A stretch of 64,000 nt of DNA from contig JAGWNF010000010.1 in the NCBI GenBank assembly GCA_028871455.1, positions 1 to 64,000 on the forward strand, given 5' to 3'. The notes beneath the pieces are model-generated. The model was given only the letters and a program-made list of their open reading frames with translations. It did not search any database and was not told the DNA's origin. Each line of letters starts with the position of its first letter. Position 1 is the stretch's first letter. This document shows positions 48,770 through 58,700 of the stretch, in pieces. The stretch is from Alphaproteobacteria bacterium. Lineage in GTDB: Bacteria; Pseudomonadota; Alphaproteobacteria; ATCC43930; CGMCC-115725. The position numbers and the translations under genes are program-made.

Positions 48770-49807
48770 TCAACCGACCGGCGACCACAAGACGTCGTCG
48801 ATCCGTTCGGCGCCGCTCGCAAGCATCACCAGCCGATCGAAGCCGAGCGCGATCCCGGCGCTCGGCGGCATCGCGCCGAGCGCGACGAGGAAGTCCTCGT
48901 CGATCGGATAAGTTTCGCCATAGCGCGCCTGCTTGCGGGCACGGTCGCGTTCGAAGCGGCGACGCTGTTCGATAGGATCAGTGAGTTCCGAGAAGCCGTT
49001 GGAGAGCTCGAGGCCGCCGATATAGACCTCGAACCGCTCGGCGACGCGCGGATCCTCGGGTTTGGCGCGCGCCAGCGCCGCCATGGCGATCGGATAGTCG
49101 GCAAGGATGGTCGGCGCGCCGATGCCAAGCCGCGGTTCGATGTGCTCGAGAAAGATGCGGAAAAACAGGTCTTCCCAGTCGTCGCCATCATGCGGTGCGA
49201 TGCCCAGCGGTCTCGCCGCGTCGGCCAGCAGTGCGAGGCTCGGCTGTTCCGGATCGGGCGCCGTCGCCAGGAGATCGATACCGCAATGCTCGGCGAAGGC
49301 GGCGGCGACCGTGAGCCGGTGCCACGGCTGCCGCAGATCGGCGCTCCGGCCGCGCCACGTGAAGGCGCTACGGCCGGTTGCATCACTCACGGCGGTCAGC
49401 AGCCGCTCGCAGTCCGTCATCAATTCGCGATAGGTGGCGCCCGCCCGGTACCACTCGAGCAGCGTGAACTCCGGATGATGGGTCGCGCTGCGCTCGCCGT
49501 TGCGGAAGGCGTGACTGAGCTGGAAAAGCTTCGGCACGCCGGCGGCGAGCAGCTTCTTCATCGCGAACTCAGGCGAGGTATGCAGGAAAAACGGTCGCAT
49601 CCCGCCGCCGGGCTCCGCGAGCGTCGTCGCGAAGGCGCGCAGATGGGGTTCGAGCCCCGGGCTGATCTGGAGGGCCGGTGTGTCGACCTCGGCGAAGCCC
49701 TCGGCGGCGAAATAGCGACGGGTGGCGTGTTGCGCCGCGCCGCGTGTCGCCAGATGCGATGCGCGTGCAGCAAAGCGGTCGCGGTCCCACCACGGCGTCT
49801 CGGACAT
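48770..49807 (-). CDS. epmA: EpmA, EF-P lysine-beta-lysine ligase (GenX/PoxA)
   Basis: A 345-residue class II lysyl-tRNA synthetase-like protein without the anticodon-binding domain. VDTPALQISPGLEPHL, HTSPEFAMKKLLAAG, FRNGERSATHHPEFTLLEWYRA and LGFDRLVML are the class II motifs. It attaches beta-lysine to Lys33 of EF-P. It is divergent from efp, the pairing expected for EpmA and its target. The start ATG at 49807 is chosen over a much longer frame that overlaps efp. epmB, which makes beta-lysine, is not in the window. Confidence 0.93.
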   Translation of the reverse strand: MSETPWWDRDRFAARASHLATRGAAQHATRRYFAAEGFAEVDTPALQISPGLEPHLRAFATTLAEPGGGMRPFFLHTSPEFAMKKLLAAGVPKLFQLSHAFRNGERSATHHPEFTLLEWYRAGATYRELMTDCERLLTAVSDATGRSAFTWRGRSADLRQPWHRLTVAAAFAEHCGIDLLATAPDPEQPSLALLADAARPLGIAPHDGDDWEDLFFRIFLEHIEPRLGIGAPTILADYPIAMAALARAKPEDPRVAERFEVYIGGLELSNGFSELTDPIEQRRRFERDRARKQARYGETYPIDEDFLVALGAMPPSAGIALGFDRLVMLASGAERIDDVLWSPVG

Positions 49808-49954
49808 GCCGTTCGGCCTCCTTCGGTTGCGGAAGCTAGGCGCCAGCCAGCCAGGCGCCAAGCGCCGTATTTCGCTTGTCGTTTCGGGGCGCAAGCTGGT
49901 ACGAAGCACCCCGAAATCCACAACGAGACCGGCATTCGCGCAAGGACTGGCGCC

Positions 49955-50521
49955 ATGAAGATCAATGCTATCGACATCAAACCGGGCAACGTGCTCGAGC
50001 AGGACGGCAAGCTCTGGCTGGTACTGAAGCGCGACCTCATCCAGCCCGGCAAGGGCGGCGCCTTCGCCCAGGTCGAGATGCGCGACCTCAAGACCGGCAC
50101 CAAGACCAATGCGCGCTATCGTACGCAGGAAACGGTCGAACGCGCGCGGCTGGACGAGAAGGAGATGCAATTCCTCTACTTCGATGGCGAGATGGCGACC
50201 TTCATGGATAACGAGACCTTCGAACAGGTCACCGTCAATAAGGAGATGATCGGCGAGCCGGCCGATTTCCTCCAAGAGGGCATGATCTGCACCTTGCAGC
50301 TCTATGAGGGTACCGCGATGAGCGTGACGCTACCGCAGACCGTTGCCCTCGAGGTCGTCGAGGCGGAACCGGTGGTGAAGGGCCAGACGGCGTCGTCGTC
50401 GTACAAACCGGGCAAGCTCTCGAACGGTCGACGCGTCATGTTGCCGCCGCATGTCGGTACCGGCACGCGGGTTGTCGTGAACACCTCAGACGGCAGCTAC
50501 GTCGAACGCGCGAAGGATTGA
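49955..50521 (+). CDS. efp: Elongation factor P
   Basis: A 188-residue EF-P that helps ribosomes pass polyproline stretches. The modified residue is Lys33 in IQPGKGGAF, the form used by EpmA. The three beta-barrel domains and the ending SDGSYVERAKD are normal. Start ATG at 49955; suhB begins 11 bases after its stop. Confidence 0.97.
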   Translation: MKINAIDIKPGNVLEQDGKLWLVLKRDLIQPGKGGAFAQVEMRDLKTGTKTNARYRTQETVERARLDEKEMQFLYFDGEMATFMDNETFEQVTVNKEMIGEPADFLQEGMICTLQLYEGTAMSVTLPQTVALEVVEAEPVVKGQTASSSYKPGKLSNGRRVMLPPHVGTGTRVVVNTSDGSYVERAKD

Positions 50522-50532
50522 TTGCCACGGCG

Positions 50533-51324
50533 ATGGCGACGCGCTCGGCGCTGATCAATGTCATGGCCGCGGCTTGCCTCAAGGCGGCGCGCGGGTTGAA
50601 GCGCGATTTTGGCGAGGTCGAGCAGCTTCAGGTCTCGGTCAAGGGGCCCGGCGAGTTCGTCTCGGCGGCCGATACGGCAGCCGAAAGGATTCTTAAGCGC
50701 GAGCTTGCCAGGGCGCGGCCGAACTACGGATTTCTCTTGGAAGAGAGCGGCTTTGAGGCAGGTCGCGATACCAGCCATCGCTTCATCATCGATCCGCTCG
50801 ACGGCACGACCAATTTCCTCCATGGCCTCCCGCATTTTGCCATCTCGGTGGCGCTCGAGCGCGAGGGGAAATTGGTTGCTGGCACCATCTACGATCCGGT
50901 GAAGGACGAGATGTTTTGGGCCGAGAAAGGTCTGGGTGCCTACGTCAATGATCGTCGGCTGCGCGTGTCGGCGCGTCGCGGTCTGGGCGATGCGCTGATC
51001 GCCACCGGCATTCCGTTCCGCGACCGCGGCGATCATGAGCGCTATCTCAGGACGCTCGCGCCGGTGATGCGCGCGACCGCCGGCGTCCGCCGATGGGGCG
51101 TGGCATCGCTCGACTTCGCCTATGTCGCCGCCGGCCGCTTCGACGGCTTCTGGGAATTCGATCTCAAGCCATGGGACATGGCCGCTGGCGTGCTGCTGGT
51201 GCGCGAGGCGGGCGGCGACGTCACCGATATGGCGGGCGGCCAGGACATGCTGGCCAGCGGCTCGGTGCTGGCCGCCAATCCGACGCTGCACGACGCGCTG
51301 CGTCGGCTTTTCGCAGCAGCCTGA
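50533..51324 (+). CDS. suhB: SuhB-like inositol-1-monophosphatase
   Basis: A 263-residue Mg-dependent phosphatase. GPGEFVSAADTAAE, LLEESGFE, IDPLDGTTNFLHGLPHF and WDMAAGVLLVREAGG are the four metal and substrate sites. It dephosphorylates inositol 1-phosphate; bacterial SuhB also binds the transcription machinery at rRNA operons. ATG at 50533 matches other alphaproteobacterial SuhB starts; a TTG at 50518 overlaps the efp stop. Follows efp in the same transcript, a frequent alphaproteobacterial order. Confidence 0.93.
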   Translation: MATRSALINVMAAACLKAARGLKRDFGEVEQLQVSVKGPGEFVSAADTAAERILKRELARARPNYGFLLEESGFEAGRDTSHRFIIDPLDGTTNFLHGLPHFAISVALEREGKLVAGTIYDPVKDEMFWAEKGLGAYVNDRRLRVSARRGLGDALIATGIPFRDRGDHERYLRTLAPVMRATAGVRRWGVASLDFAYVAAGRFDGFWEFDLKPWDMAAGVLLVREAGGDVTDMAGGQDMLASGSVLAANPTLHDALRRLFAAA

Positions 51325-51496
51325 GGCGTCCCCATCACGTCCGATGGATTGCGTACGCTCGTACGCTAGCCACGGTTTCATGAAGGCTGGGGATAACCTG
51401 GGGAGGACTCCGGGGGTTAAGACTCTGTGGCGGCTCCCGGCCGCTTGCGGTACTCTTAGCATTGAAGGACTAGGGACAGGGAGGTACGGCCCGACG

Positions 51497-52555
51497 ATGC
51501 CGTCAGTGGCACGCAGGTCGCATCGCGCAGGACGAACGCTCGTCGTTGCGGCGGTCGTTGGATTCACGCTGAGCGTCGGGACCGGCGCCATGACGAACGC
51601 GCGTGCCCAATCGGTTTACGGCACCATGCGGCCGAGCGTCACCGTCGATTACAGCGTGCTCGACCACCTCGGTCCCGCGCCGCAAGTGCCGGACGGCCGT
51701 TTCGTCCTGCGCGTGCCGGCGTCCCATCCGACACGGGTCGCGCGCCGCCATGAACGGCACTCGCGTGTGATCGCCCAACGAGCCGTCCATCATCATCCGG
51801 AGCGCCGCGTGGCGCGGGCTCATCCGACGACCCGCCTGGCATCCGTCGTCATCCAGGATGGCAGCGTGATCATCGACTACGCGGCGTTGCCGCCGCGGGT
51901 TGTCAGCAACGGACCACGTATCGTATTGCGCCGTCCAGGCACCGCGACGGTGGCTGCGGCAGCGCCGGCGGTCGAGCGACCTGAGACGCCGGCGCCCGCG
52001 GCTATCCATAGGCCGTCCCAGATTGCCGTTTTGACGCCACCGACGCCGCGGCCGTCATCGCCGACACCCGTGACGCCGCCGGCGCCACGCGTCGCCACGA
52101 CTCCAGCGCCGCCGGAACCGCGCGCCGGTCCGCGCCGATCCGACTTGTCCGAGCTCTCGTCGCTGCTGCCAATCGGCGGCGTCGCGCTGGCCGCGACGCG
52201 CTCGCCGACCGAGCTGGTCAGCGATGGGCCGGCGCCGCAGTCGGACAGCCGGGCAATCCGCTTCGCGCCGGGAACCGCCGATTTGCAGGGCGATGCAACG
52301 GCCGTGCTGACGCGGGTAGCGCAAAAACTGAAAACCGATCCGCGCGAACGTATCGCGTTGGTAGCCTATGCCAGCGGCGATGCGGATCATGCCATCGAAG
52401 CCCGACGGGTATCGTTGGCGCGAGCCGTGATGGTCCGCGCCTATCTGATCGACCATGGGGTGGCGAGCGCGCGGATCGACGTGCGCGCGTTGGGTAATCG
52501 AGTGACGGACGGGGGGTCCGCCGATCGCGTGGATTTGGTGACGACCGGCCAGTAG
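51497..52555 (+). CDS. Periplasmic OmpA-like domain protein, first of an envelope trio
   Basis: A 352-residue protein with an N-terminal signal (TLVVAAVVGFTLSVGTGAM, residues about 14-40), a long Pro/Ala-rich linker, and a C-terminal OmpA-like domain (AIRFAPGTADLQGDATAVL, then RVSLARAVMVRAYLIDHGVASARIDVRALG). Such domains bind peptidoglycan. It precedes by 46 bases the MotA-like gene, so the three genes probably act together. The linker could span the periplasm. Exact family not recognised. Confidence 0.8.
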   Translation: MPSVARRSHRAGRTLVVAAVVGFTLSVGTGAMTNARAQSVYGTMRPSVTVDYSVLDHLGPAPQVPDGRFVLRVPASHPTRVARRHERHSRVIAQRAVHHHPERRVARAHPTTRLASVVIQDGSVIIDYAALPPRVVSNGPRIVLRRPGTATVAAAAPAVERPETPAPAAIHRPSQIAVLTPPTPRPSSPTPVTPPAPRVATTPAPPEPRAGPRRSDLSELSSLLPIGGVALAATRSPTELVSDGPAPQSDSRAIRFAPGTADLQGDATAVLTRVAQKLKTDPRERIALVAYASGDADHAIEARRVSLARAVMVRAYLIDHGVASARIDVRALGNRVTDGGSADRVDLVTTGQ

Positions 52556-52601
52556 GCCGACGACGTTCGCTTCAAACCCCTTTCTGCAGAAGGCAGCCCC
52601 C

Positions 52602-53741
52602 GTGAGTCATCCATCCAAGTATCTGGTGCGCATGACGTTCTTCGTCATCGCTATTGCGCTCCTTGCCGGCGCTCTGTCGCCCTCGCTCTACCCGTATTTC
52701 ATGGGCAATCCCGTGGTGAATGGGGTGATCGTCGGCATCCTGATCGCGGGCATCGTCTACGTCTTCCATCAAGTAATTCAGCTCTCGGGCAATGCGCGCT
52801 GGCTGTCGCACGCGTCGCGCGGCCAAGCCTCCGGCAAGCCGAGCCGCTTGCTGGGACCGCTCGCCCGGATGATGGGCGAAGGTCGCGGTCGCTTGGCGCT
52901 GTCGGCTGGCGCGTTGCGCGCGCTGCTCGACAGCGTCGGCTCGCGGCTTGAGGAGACCCGCGAAACATCGCGCTATCTCATTGGGTTGCTTATATTTTTG
53001 GGCCTGCTCGGCACCTTCTACGGACTCCTCGAGACGGTTCAATCCGTCAAGGGCGTGATCGGCGGTCTTTCCGCCGGTGCCGCCGACCCGGCCCGCGCCT
53101 TTGCCGATCTGAAGGCGCGGTTGCAGACGCCGCTCGGCGGCATGAGCACCGCCTTCAGCGCGTCGCTCTTCGGTCTCGCCGGCTCGCTGGTTCTCGGCTT
53201 CCTCGATCTCCAGGCGGGCCTGGCGCAGAACCGTTTCTTCAACGAGCTCGAGGAATGGTTGACCGCACAGACGCGGCTCGATGTCGCACCGGCAGCCTTC
53301 GCGACGAGCGAAGCGTCGGCGCCGGCCTACATTCAGGCGCTGCTCGAGCAGACCGCCGACACGCTCGACAGCCTGCAGCGCATCCTCAGCCGCGGCGAGG
53401 AGAGCCGCATCTCGGCCAATAGCAATCTCGTCAATTTGGCGGAGCGGCTTGCAGCGCTCACCGATCAGATGCGCACCGAGCAGGCATTGATGCGGAAGCT
53501 CGCCGAGCAGCAGCTTGAGATGAAGCCGGTGCTTCAGCGTCTCGCCGAAACCGGCAGCCCGACTGGTGCGCTCAGCGACGAGACCCGCGGGCATCTCCGC
53601 GCCATCGAGGTGCATCTGGCGCGTCTCGCCGAGGACGTATCGCACGGCCGCAGCGAGACGGTGCAGGAGATCCGTAACGAGATCCGCCTCGTCGCACGCA
53701 CCATTGCTGCGCTGGGCCAGGAACCCGAGCGCGCCCGCTAG
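52602..53741 (+). CDS. MotA/ExbB-like proton-channel protein with coiled-coil tail
   Basis: A 379-residue membrane protein. Helices about residues 11-30, 38-60, 125-147 and 185-207; the last two carry the MotA_ExbB signature (LLIFLGLLGTFYGLLETV and GGMSTAFSASLFGLAGSLVLGF). After the helices, residues about 240-379 are a cytoplasmic coiled coil. It should form a proton channel with the MotB-like protein that follows 6 bases later. The pair is not flagellar: no flagellar gene is close. GTG start at 52602. Confidence 0.85.
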   Translation: MSHPSKYLVRMTFFVIAIALLAGALSPSLYPYFMGNPVVNGVIVGILIAGIVYVFHQVIQLSGNARWLSHASRGQASGKPSRLLGPLARMMGEGRGRLALSAGALRALLDSVGSRLEETRETSRYLIGLLIFLGLLGTFYGLLETVQSVKGVIGGLSAGAADPARAFADLKARLQTPLGGMSTAFSASLFGLAGSLVLGFLDLQAGLAQNRFFNELEEWLTAQTRLDVAPAAFATSEASAPAYIQALLEQTADTLDSLQRILSRGEESRISANSNLVNLAERLAALTDQMRTEQALMRKLAEQQLEMKPVLQRLAETGSPTGALSDETRGHLRAIEVHLARLAEDVSHGRSETVQEIRNEIRLVARTIAALGQEPERAR

Positions 53742-53747
53742 GCCCGC

Positions 53748-54755
53748 ATGTCGCTCTATTCCCGCCGCCAGCGCCGTTCGACGATCAATATTTGGCCGGG
53801 CTTCGTCGACGCGCTGACGCAGCTCGTGATGGTGATCATCTTCGTCCTGCTGGTGTTCACCGTGGGCCAGTTCTATCTCAGCGGCGCGCTATCCAACCGG
53901 GACGCCGCCCTGGTGCGATTGACGCAGCAGCTCAACCAGTTGAGCGATATGCTGTCGTTAGAGAAGGGCAATAACGCCGCGCTTCAGCTTAAGCTGTCGA
54001 CGCTCAATACCGAGCTCAAATCGACGACTGCCGCCGAGACCGCGGCCGAGGCCAAAGCCAATCAGCTCGGCACGGCGCTCACCGGCACGCAGCAACAGCT
54101 GACCCAGAAGACCCAGGATCTCGGCAAGGCGCAGACCACGGTCGATCAGCTGAATGCGCAAGTCGCGGCGCTCAGGCAGCAGCTCGCGCAGATCGCCGCC
54201 GCGCTCGACATCTCCGAGGCCAAGACCAAGAAGCAGCAGGCGCAGATCACCGATCTCGGCAACCGGCTCAATCAGGCGCTCGCGACCCGGGTGGAGGAAC
54301 TGGCGAAGTATCGCTCGGAGTTCTTCGGCCGGCTGCGCTCGATCCTCGCCAACCGCAAGGATATCCGAATCGTCGGCGATCGTTTCGTCTTTCAGTCGGA
54401 CGTGCTGTTCCCGACCGCCAGCGCTGACCTCACCGACGCGGCGAAACAAAAGCTGACTGTAGTCGCCCAGGCCTTGACGAAAATCTCACCTGAGATTCCG
54501 GGCAACATCGATTGGGTGCTGGAGGTGGACGGCCATACCGATCCCCGGCCGATCAACACCACGCAATTCCCGTCCAACTGGGAGCTGTCGTCGGCGCGTG
54601 CGCAGTCGGTTGTGCGCTTCCTGATCGCACAGGGCATTCCGGCCGATCGTCTGGTGGCCGCTGGCTTCGGCCAATACACACCGATCGTGAAGGGCGACAC
54701 GCTGGCGGATTACCAGCAGGACCGGCGCATCGAACTCAAGCTGACGGAACGTTGA
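53748..54755 (+). CDS. MotB/OmpA-like partner of the proton channel
   Basis: A 335-residue protein: one N-terminal helix with Asp21 before it ([20 protein letters not shown], the arrangement of the MotB proton-binding Asp), a long coiled coil (residues about 50-185, [19 protein letters not shown]), and an OmpA domain ([13 protein letters not shown], then [30 protein letters not shown]) that binds peptidoglycan. It should anchor the MotA-like ring and use the proton flow for work at the cell wall. Not flagellar MotB, which has a different plug and OmpA part. Confidence 0.87.
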   Translation: MSLYSRRQRRSTINIWPGFVDALTQLVMVIIFVLLVFTVGQFYLSGALSNRDAALVRLTQQLNQLSDMLSLEKGNNAALQLKLSTLNTELKSTTAAETAAEAKANQLGTALTGTQQQLTQKTQDLGKAQTTVDQLNAQVAALRQQLAQIAAALDISEAKTKKQQAQITDLGNRLNQALATRVEELAKYRSEFFGRLRSILANRKDIRIVGDRFVFQSDVLFPTASADLTDAAKQKLTVVAQALTKISPEIPGNIDWVLEVDGHTDPRPINTTQFPSNWELSSARAQSVVRFLIAQGIPADRLVAAGFGQYTPIVKGDTLADYQQDRRIELKLTER

Positions 54756-54809
54756 ATCCGCGTTGCACGACTTCTTGCGGTGTTCCGCAAAGCGTTAACG
54801 GCGGCGTGG

Positions 54810-54838
54810 TTGCATCGTCGAGGCATGGCGGCTATAAA
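54810..54838 (+). promoter_or_regulatory. rpmE promoter
   Basis: TTGCAT at 54810-54815 and TATAAA at 54833-54838, separated by 17 bases, with the start codon 25 bases after the -10. One of the clearest promoters in the window. Confidence 0.6.
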
Positions 54839-54862
54839 GCCCGCCTTCTCGGAGCAGTACCC

Positions 54863-55090
54863 ATGAAAAACGGCATCCACCCGGATTACCACGAGATCAC
54901 GGTCGTCATGACCGACGGCACGACCTACAAAACGCGGTCGACCTACGGGAAACCCGGGGAGACGCTCCATCTCGAGATCGACTCTCGGTCGCATCCGGCC
55001 TGGACTGGTGGCCAGCAGAAATTGCTCGATACCGGCGGCCAGCTGGCCCGATTCAACAAGCGATTCAAAGGGCTTGGCCTGAAAAAGTAG
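54863..55090 (+). CDS. rpmE: Ribosomal protein bL31
   Basis: A 75-residue bL31: [19 protein letters not shown] at the start and [24 protein letters not shown] at the end. It lacks the four zinc cysteines, so it is the zinc-free form, as is common in alphaproteobacteria. Own promoter at 54810. It bridges the two ribosomal subunits. Spacing to the hsp20 promoter is only 14 bases. Confidence 0.95.
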   Translation: MKNGIHPDYHEITVVMTDGTTYKTRSTYGKPGETLHLEIDSRSHPAWTGGQQKLLDTGGQLARFNKRFKGLGLKK

Positions 55091-55103
55091 GCCACCTTCC
55101 GCC

Positions 55104-55132
55104 CTTGACGGGGCGCGTCTCCGATCCCATGT
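55104..55132 (+). promoter_or_regulatory. Heat-shock (RpoH) promoter of hsp20
   Basis: CTTGAC at 55104-55109 and CCCATGT at 55126-55132, 16 bases apart, fit the alphaproteobacterial RpoH consensus CTTG...CCCATNT. Transcription would start near 55138, giving a leader of about 90 bases. Confidence 0.6.
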
Positions 55133-55137
55133 GAGCT

Positions 55138-55229
55138 TACGTCCGGGACCCGACGGGTTCGGACACTGGGCGCCCGGCCGATTTCGGCGGGCGCACAAAA
55201 CCCACTTTGCTCCAAGGAGGTTGTGGATC
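55138..55229 (+). promoter_or_regulatory. ROSE-like RNA thermometer in the hsp20 leader
   Basis: Three hairpins in a row: GTCCG/CGGAC at 55141-55164 with an inner stem, GCGCCC/GGGCGC at 55170-55194, and a last one in which TTGCT (55207-55211) is opposite the Shine-Dalgarno AGGAGG (55215-55220). A U(U/C)GCU element facing the Shine-Dalgarno is the hallmark of ROSE thermometers, which open at heat to allow translation of small heat-shock mRNAs in alphaproteobacteria. Confidence 0.55.
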
Positions 55230-55682
55230 ATGGATACCTTCGATTTCGCGCCGCTCTTCCGCTCCACCATCGGCTTCGACCGGCTGTTGCGGCTCGCTGA
55301 CACGGCAACCCGCTTCGACGGCTCGGCCTACCCGCCCTACAACATCGAGACCACCGGCGAAAACGCCTATCGCCTCACCGTGGCGGTGGCGGGCTTTGCG
55401 CCGGACGAGCTCGACGTGACGGTGAAGGAGAACGAGCTGCTGGTCAGCGGCAAGTCCAAGAAGGACGACGACAGCACCGTCTATCTGCACCGCGGCATCG
55501 CCAGCCGCGCGTTCGAGCGCCGCTTCCAACTCGCCGATCACATCAAGGTGAACGGCGCGAGCCTCGACAACGGCCTCTTGCACGTCGATCTCGTGCGCGA
55601 AGTGCCCGAGGAGAAGAAGCCGCGCAAGATCGAGATCGCCGGCGGCGCTGGTCCGAAGGTGATCGACCAGAAGGCGGCCTAA
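55230..55682 (+). CDS. Small heat-shock protein, Hsp20/IbpA family
   Basis: A 150-residue chaperone. The alpha-crystallin domain spans about residues 35-130: PPYNIETTGENAYRLTVAVAGF, then the conserved LDNGLLHVDL (A/N-x-x-x-G-x-L motif) and the KKPRKIEI end of the IbpA class A/B proteins. It holds unfolding proteins in small oligomers. AAGGAGG sits nine bases before the ATG. Expression is expected to be heat-induced twice: through RpoH and through the leader thermometer. Confidence 0.95.
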   Translation: MDTFDFAPLFRSTIGFDRLLRLADTATRFDGSAYPPYNIETTGENAYRLTVAVAGFAPDELDVTVKENELLVSGKSKKDDDSTVYLHRGIASRAFERRFQLADHIKVNGASLDNGLLHVDLVREVPEEKKPRKIEIAGGAGPKVIDQKAA

Positions 55683-55704
55683 AGCCCTTCGGCTTGCTTT
55701 ACGC

Positions 55705-55739
55705 GGGGCGGTCCCGTCGGGGGACCGCCCCTTCGTTTT
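55705..55739 (+). terminator. Strong intrinsic terminator of hsp20
   Basis: An 11-bp perfect stem (GGGGCGGTCCC at 55705-55715 with GGGACCGCCCC at 55721-55731), loop GTCGG, then TTCGTTTTG. It starts 23 bases after the hsp20 stop and may also end leftward transcription of the coiled-coil gene. Confidence 0.85.
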
Positions 55740-55746
55740 GCGCGGC

Positions 55747-58700
55747 TCAGCTCTTCAGCCGCCCGACCGCGTTGGCGAGGATGAGATAGAGCTTGCCGAC
55801 GTCGGCCGTGACGAAGGTCGTACCGAGCACGTCGAGATGGTCGCAGGCGCGCGCCTGCGCCAGCAGATTCTCGAACTGGTCGAGATAATTCTGCGCGTGG
55901 CCGCGGAAGACCAGGTCTTCCTCGTATTTCTTCTTGATCGCGACCGTCGCCTGGCGCTCCTGCGCCTGCAGCAGATGACGGATGAAGACGCCGCGCTCGC
56001 CGGCATGGAATCGGCGCCAAATGGCTTCCGGCACCGGCTGGTCGAGCGCCTTGGTGATTTCGACCGACAACGACTGCAATGTCTCGATCATGTAGGTGGC
56101 GCCACGCAGGAAGGTCTCCTGCTGGTTGGCGATCGACTGATCCTTGGCGCGCTTGGCGGCGCCGACGGCCTCGTCAGCCACCTTGAGCATCGTGTTGGTC
56201 TGCTCGGAGAATAAGGCGGCGGCGTCGTGCGCCGTGCGGTTGATGTGCTCGGCCGCGGCGACCAGGGTAGAAGTTTGCTTGTCGTAGCCGGAGATCACGT
56301 CGCGCAGCTTCTCGACCGCCAGGTCAGTTGCACCGTTGAGCTGCGCCGCATGGTCGGAAAGCGCCGCGCGCACGCCTTCGAGCCGCCGCGTCGTCGCGTC
56401 GAGCGCGCCGTTGAGCTCGCGCAGCTGATGGCGCATGGTCTCGGTAGCCTTGTCGCCCTGCTCGGTCATGGCCGTGCCGGTCGCGGCCAGCTCAGCCAGT
56501 TGCGATTCCGCGACCGCGCCCATCTCCTGGAGGCGCGTCGCGACCGTGTCGGTGACGTTGCCGATCGACGAAAAATGCTCGTTGAGTGCGTTGCGGGCGG
56601 CCTCGACGCGCGTGACGGTGCGCTCGATCGCGACGGCGAGCTGCTGAACCTGCTGGCCGAAGAGCGTGCTGACTTCCTCCAACTTGACGCGCGCCTCGTC
56701 GCCCGCGGCGACCACCGCCATGCTGCCCTCGCCGAAGCGCGCGCCGAGCGCATCGATCTGGGTCTCGGCCTGGCCGACAGCGTCGGAGATCTCCTTGGCA
56801 CGTGCGCGCAGCGTCTCGCCCGTCGTCGCCAGCTGCTGCAGCGCCAGCTCGCTCACCTGGCCCAAGATGCGGCCCTGTTCGGCAAAAATCTGACCGACCT
56901 CCTCGGCGCGGCCGACCGCGCGATCGCTCGCCTGCGTCAGCTCGCCGACGCCGATTCGCAGCGAACTCTCGAAACGCGTGCCGAGATCGGCCAGGCCCTC
57001 GGCGCCGATCTTCATTTCGGCGAGCTGCCGCGTCAGCGCTCCGCCGACCGTGTCCGCCTGCGCCGCAATCGCTGCCGCCGCATCACGCAGCCGTTCGGCG
57101 TTGCTCTCGAAGGCCTGCCCAGCGCCATGGGCGTTGTGCATCGCCAATTCCGTGGCGCGCGCAAGATCCTCGGTGTGCTGCTGCAGCTTTCCCTGGATTT
57201 CGGTGACCTCCGCGCCGATCGCTTCGCGCGTCTGAGTGAAGCGCGCCACCTCGCGGCCGAAATTTTCGCCGAGCGCCGCGACACGCTGCTCGGTTTCGTC
57301 CGTCGCCGAGCGCAGACCTTCGATCTGCTGACGCAAGGCGTCGCCGCCCTGATTGAAGCGCACGGTGCTTTCACCGATCGTCGCCGCCAGCCGCCGCGCC
57401 TCTTCGTCGAAGCCGCCTCCGGCCCGGGCGAGGCCGGATCGGGCCTGCTCGGCCGCCAGCTCGATTTCGTTGACGCGTGCGCCCAAGCTGGCGCTGCCGG
57501 CCTCGATGGCCGTGACCGCATTGCGGATGCTGCGCGCGCCGGCCTCTGCCGCGGTGGTCGCCTCGGCGCCGTGGACGCGCAAGCTCTCGCCGGCAGCCAG
57601 CATATTGGCGATCGCGCGCTCGTTCTGTGTCGCCAGCTCTTGCGTGCGCTGCCGCGCCAGTTCGGCCATCTCGTCGAAGCGCGCGCCGCCATGCCGCACC
57701 GTCGCGTCGAGCGTCTCGGTTTCGCGCGCCACGCCGGCGCCGACTTCCTTGAGGCGCAACAGCGCCTGGTCGGCGGCTTCATTGAGCGTTTGCACTCGCC
57801 TTATCAGAGCCTCGCCGGCCGCTTCCGCGTCCTTGGCCGCTTCGGCCGACTGACGCGAGAGTTGCTCGGTTACGCCGCGGAACTTGTCGGCAAGGGTCTC
57901 GGCGCGATCGAGCGCGGCCGACGCCGGCGCCACCGCGGCGGCGGCCTCGTTGGCGATGCGCTGCGAGGCGCCGTCGAGGTTGCGCGCCGCCTCGTCGAGC
58001 CGGCCGCCGATCGTCTTCGCTTCCTCGCTCACGCGCGCAAGCGCACCCTCGGTGCTGCGCTCGATCGCCAGGCGTAGGGCGTCGGCCTCGGTGGCGACGC
58101 GGCCCGCTGCAAGCGTCGTGTCGCGCGTCAGGCGTTCGGTCGCGCGTTCGAACTCCGCCGTTGCGTTCGTGCCGATGCGGTCGAGCGCCTGGGCGAGGTT
58201 GCGCTCGATCGCGGCGCCGCGTTCGTCGGCGTGCCGGCCGCTGGTCTCGACCGCACGATCGACCGCCTTCTCGACCTCGTCGACGTGCTCGGCAAGGCGC
58301 TTCATCACGTCGTCGAGATCGCGGCCGATGGCGCGTTCGAGCGCGGCGGCGTCGTTCGACAACGTGTCCACTAAGCGGTTGATCGGCGCCACCGCCTGAT
58401 CGAGATCGCTGCGCGCGTATTCGGCACGCTCCATCGCGGCGTTGACCGTGCGCATCGAATCATGCAGCCGCTCGCCAAGCGTGTCGGCCGCACCTTCGAT
58501 GCGCTGCACCGTTTGGTCGACGGCGCCAGCGAGTTCCTCCGCTTGCCGGCGGAGCGCGTTGAGCGCCTCGTGCGCGCGTCGGTCGCGTTCCTCCGACGGC
58601 GAATAGAGCCGATCGAGCTGATCGGCGAGCCGCGTCGAAACCGTGGCGAATTCGGTGGCCCGCCGACGCACGACCATCGCCGCCCAGATGACCAGCGCCG

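Noticed and set aside
51497-54755. A Zorya phage-defence system
   Set aside because: Only the motor-like pair resembles ZorAB; no nuclease or helicase partner gene is present and the neighbours are housekeeping genes.
56227-58077. 616-codon open frame opposite the coiled-coil gene
   Set aside because: Composition is a mirror of the Ala/Glu/Arg-rich coiled coil; no domain, no ribosome-binding site.
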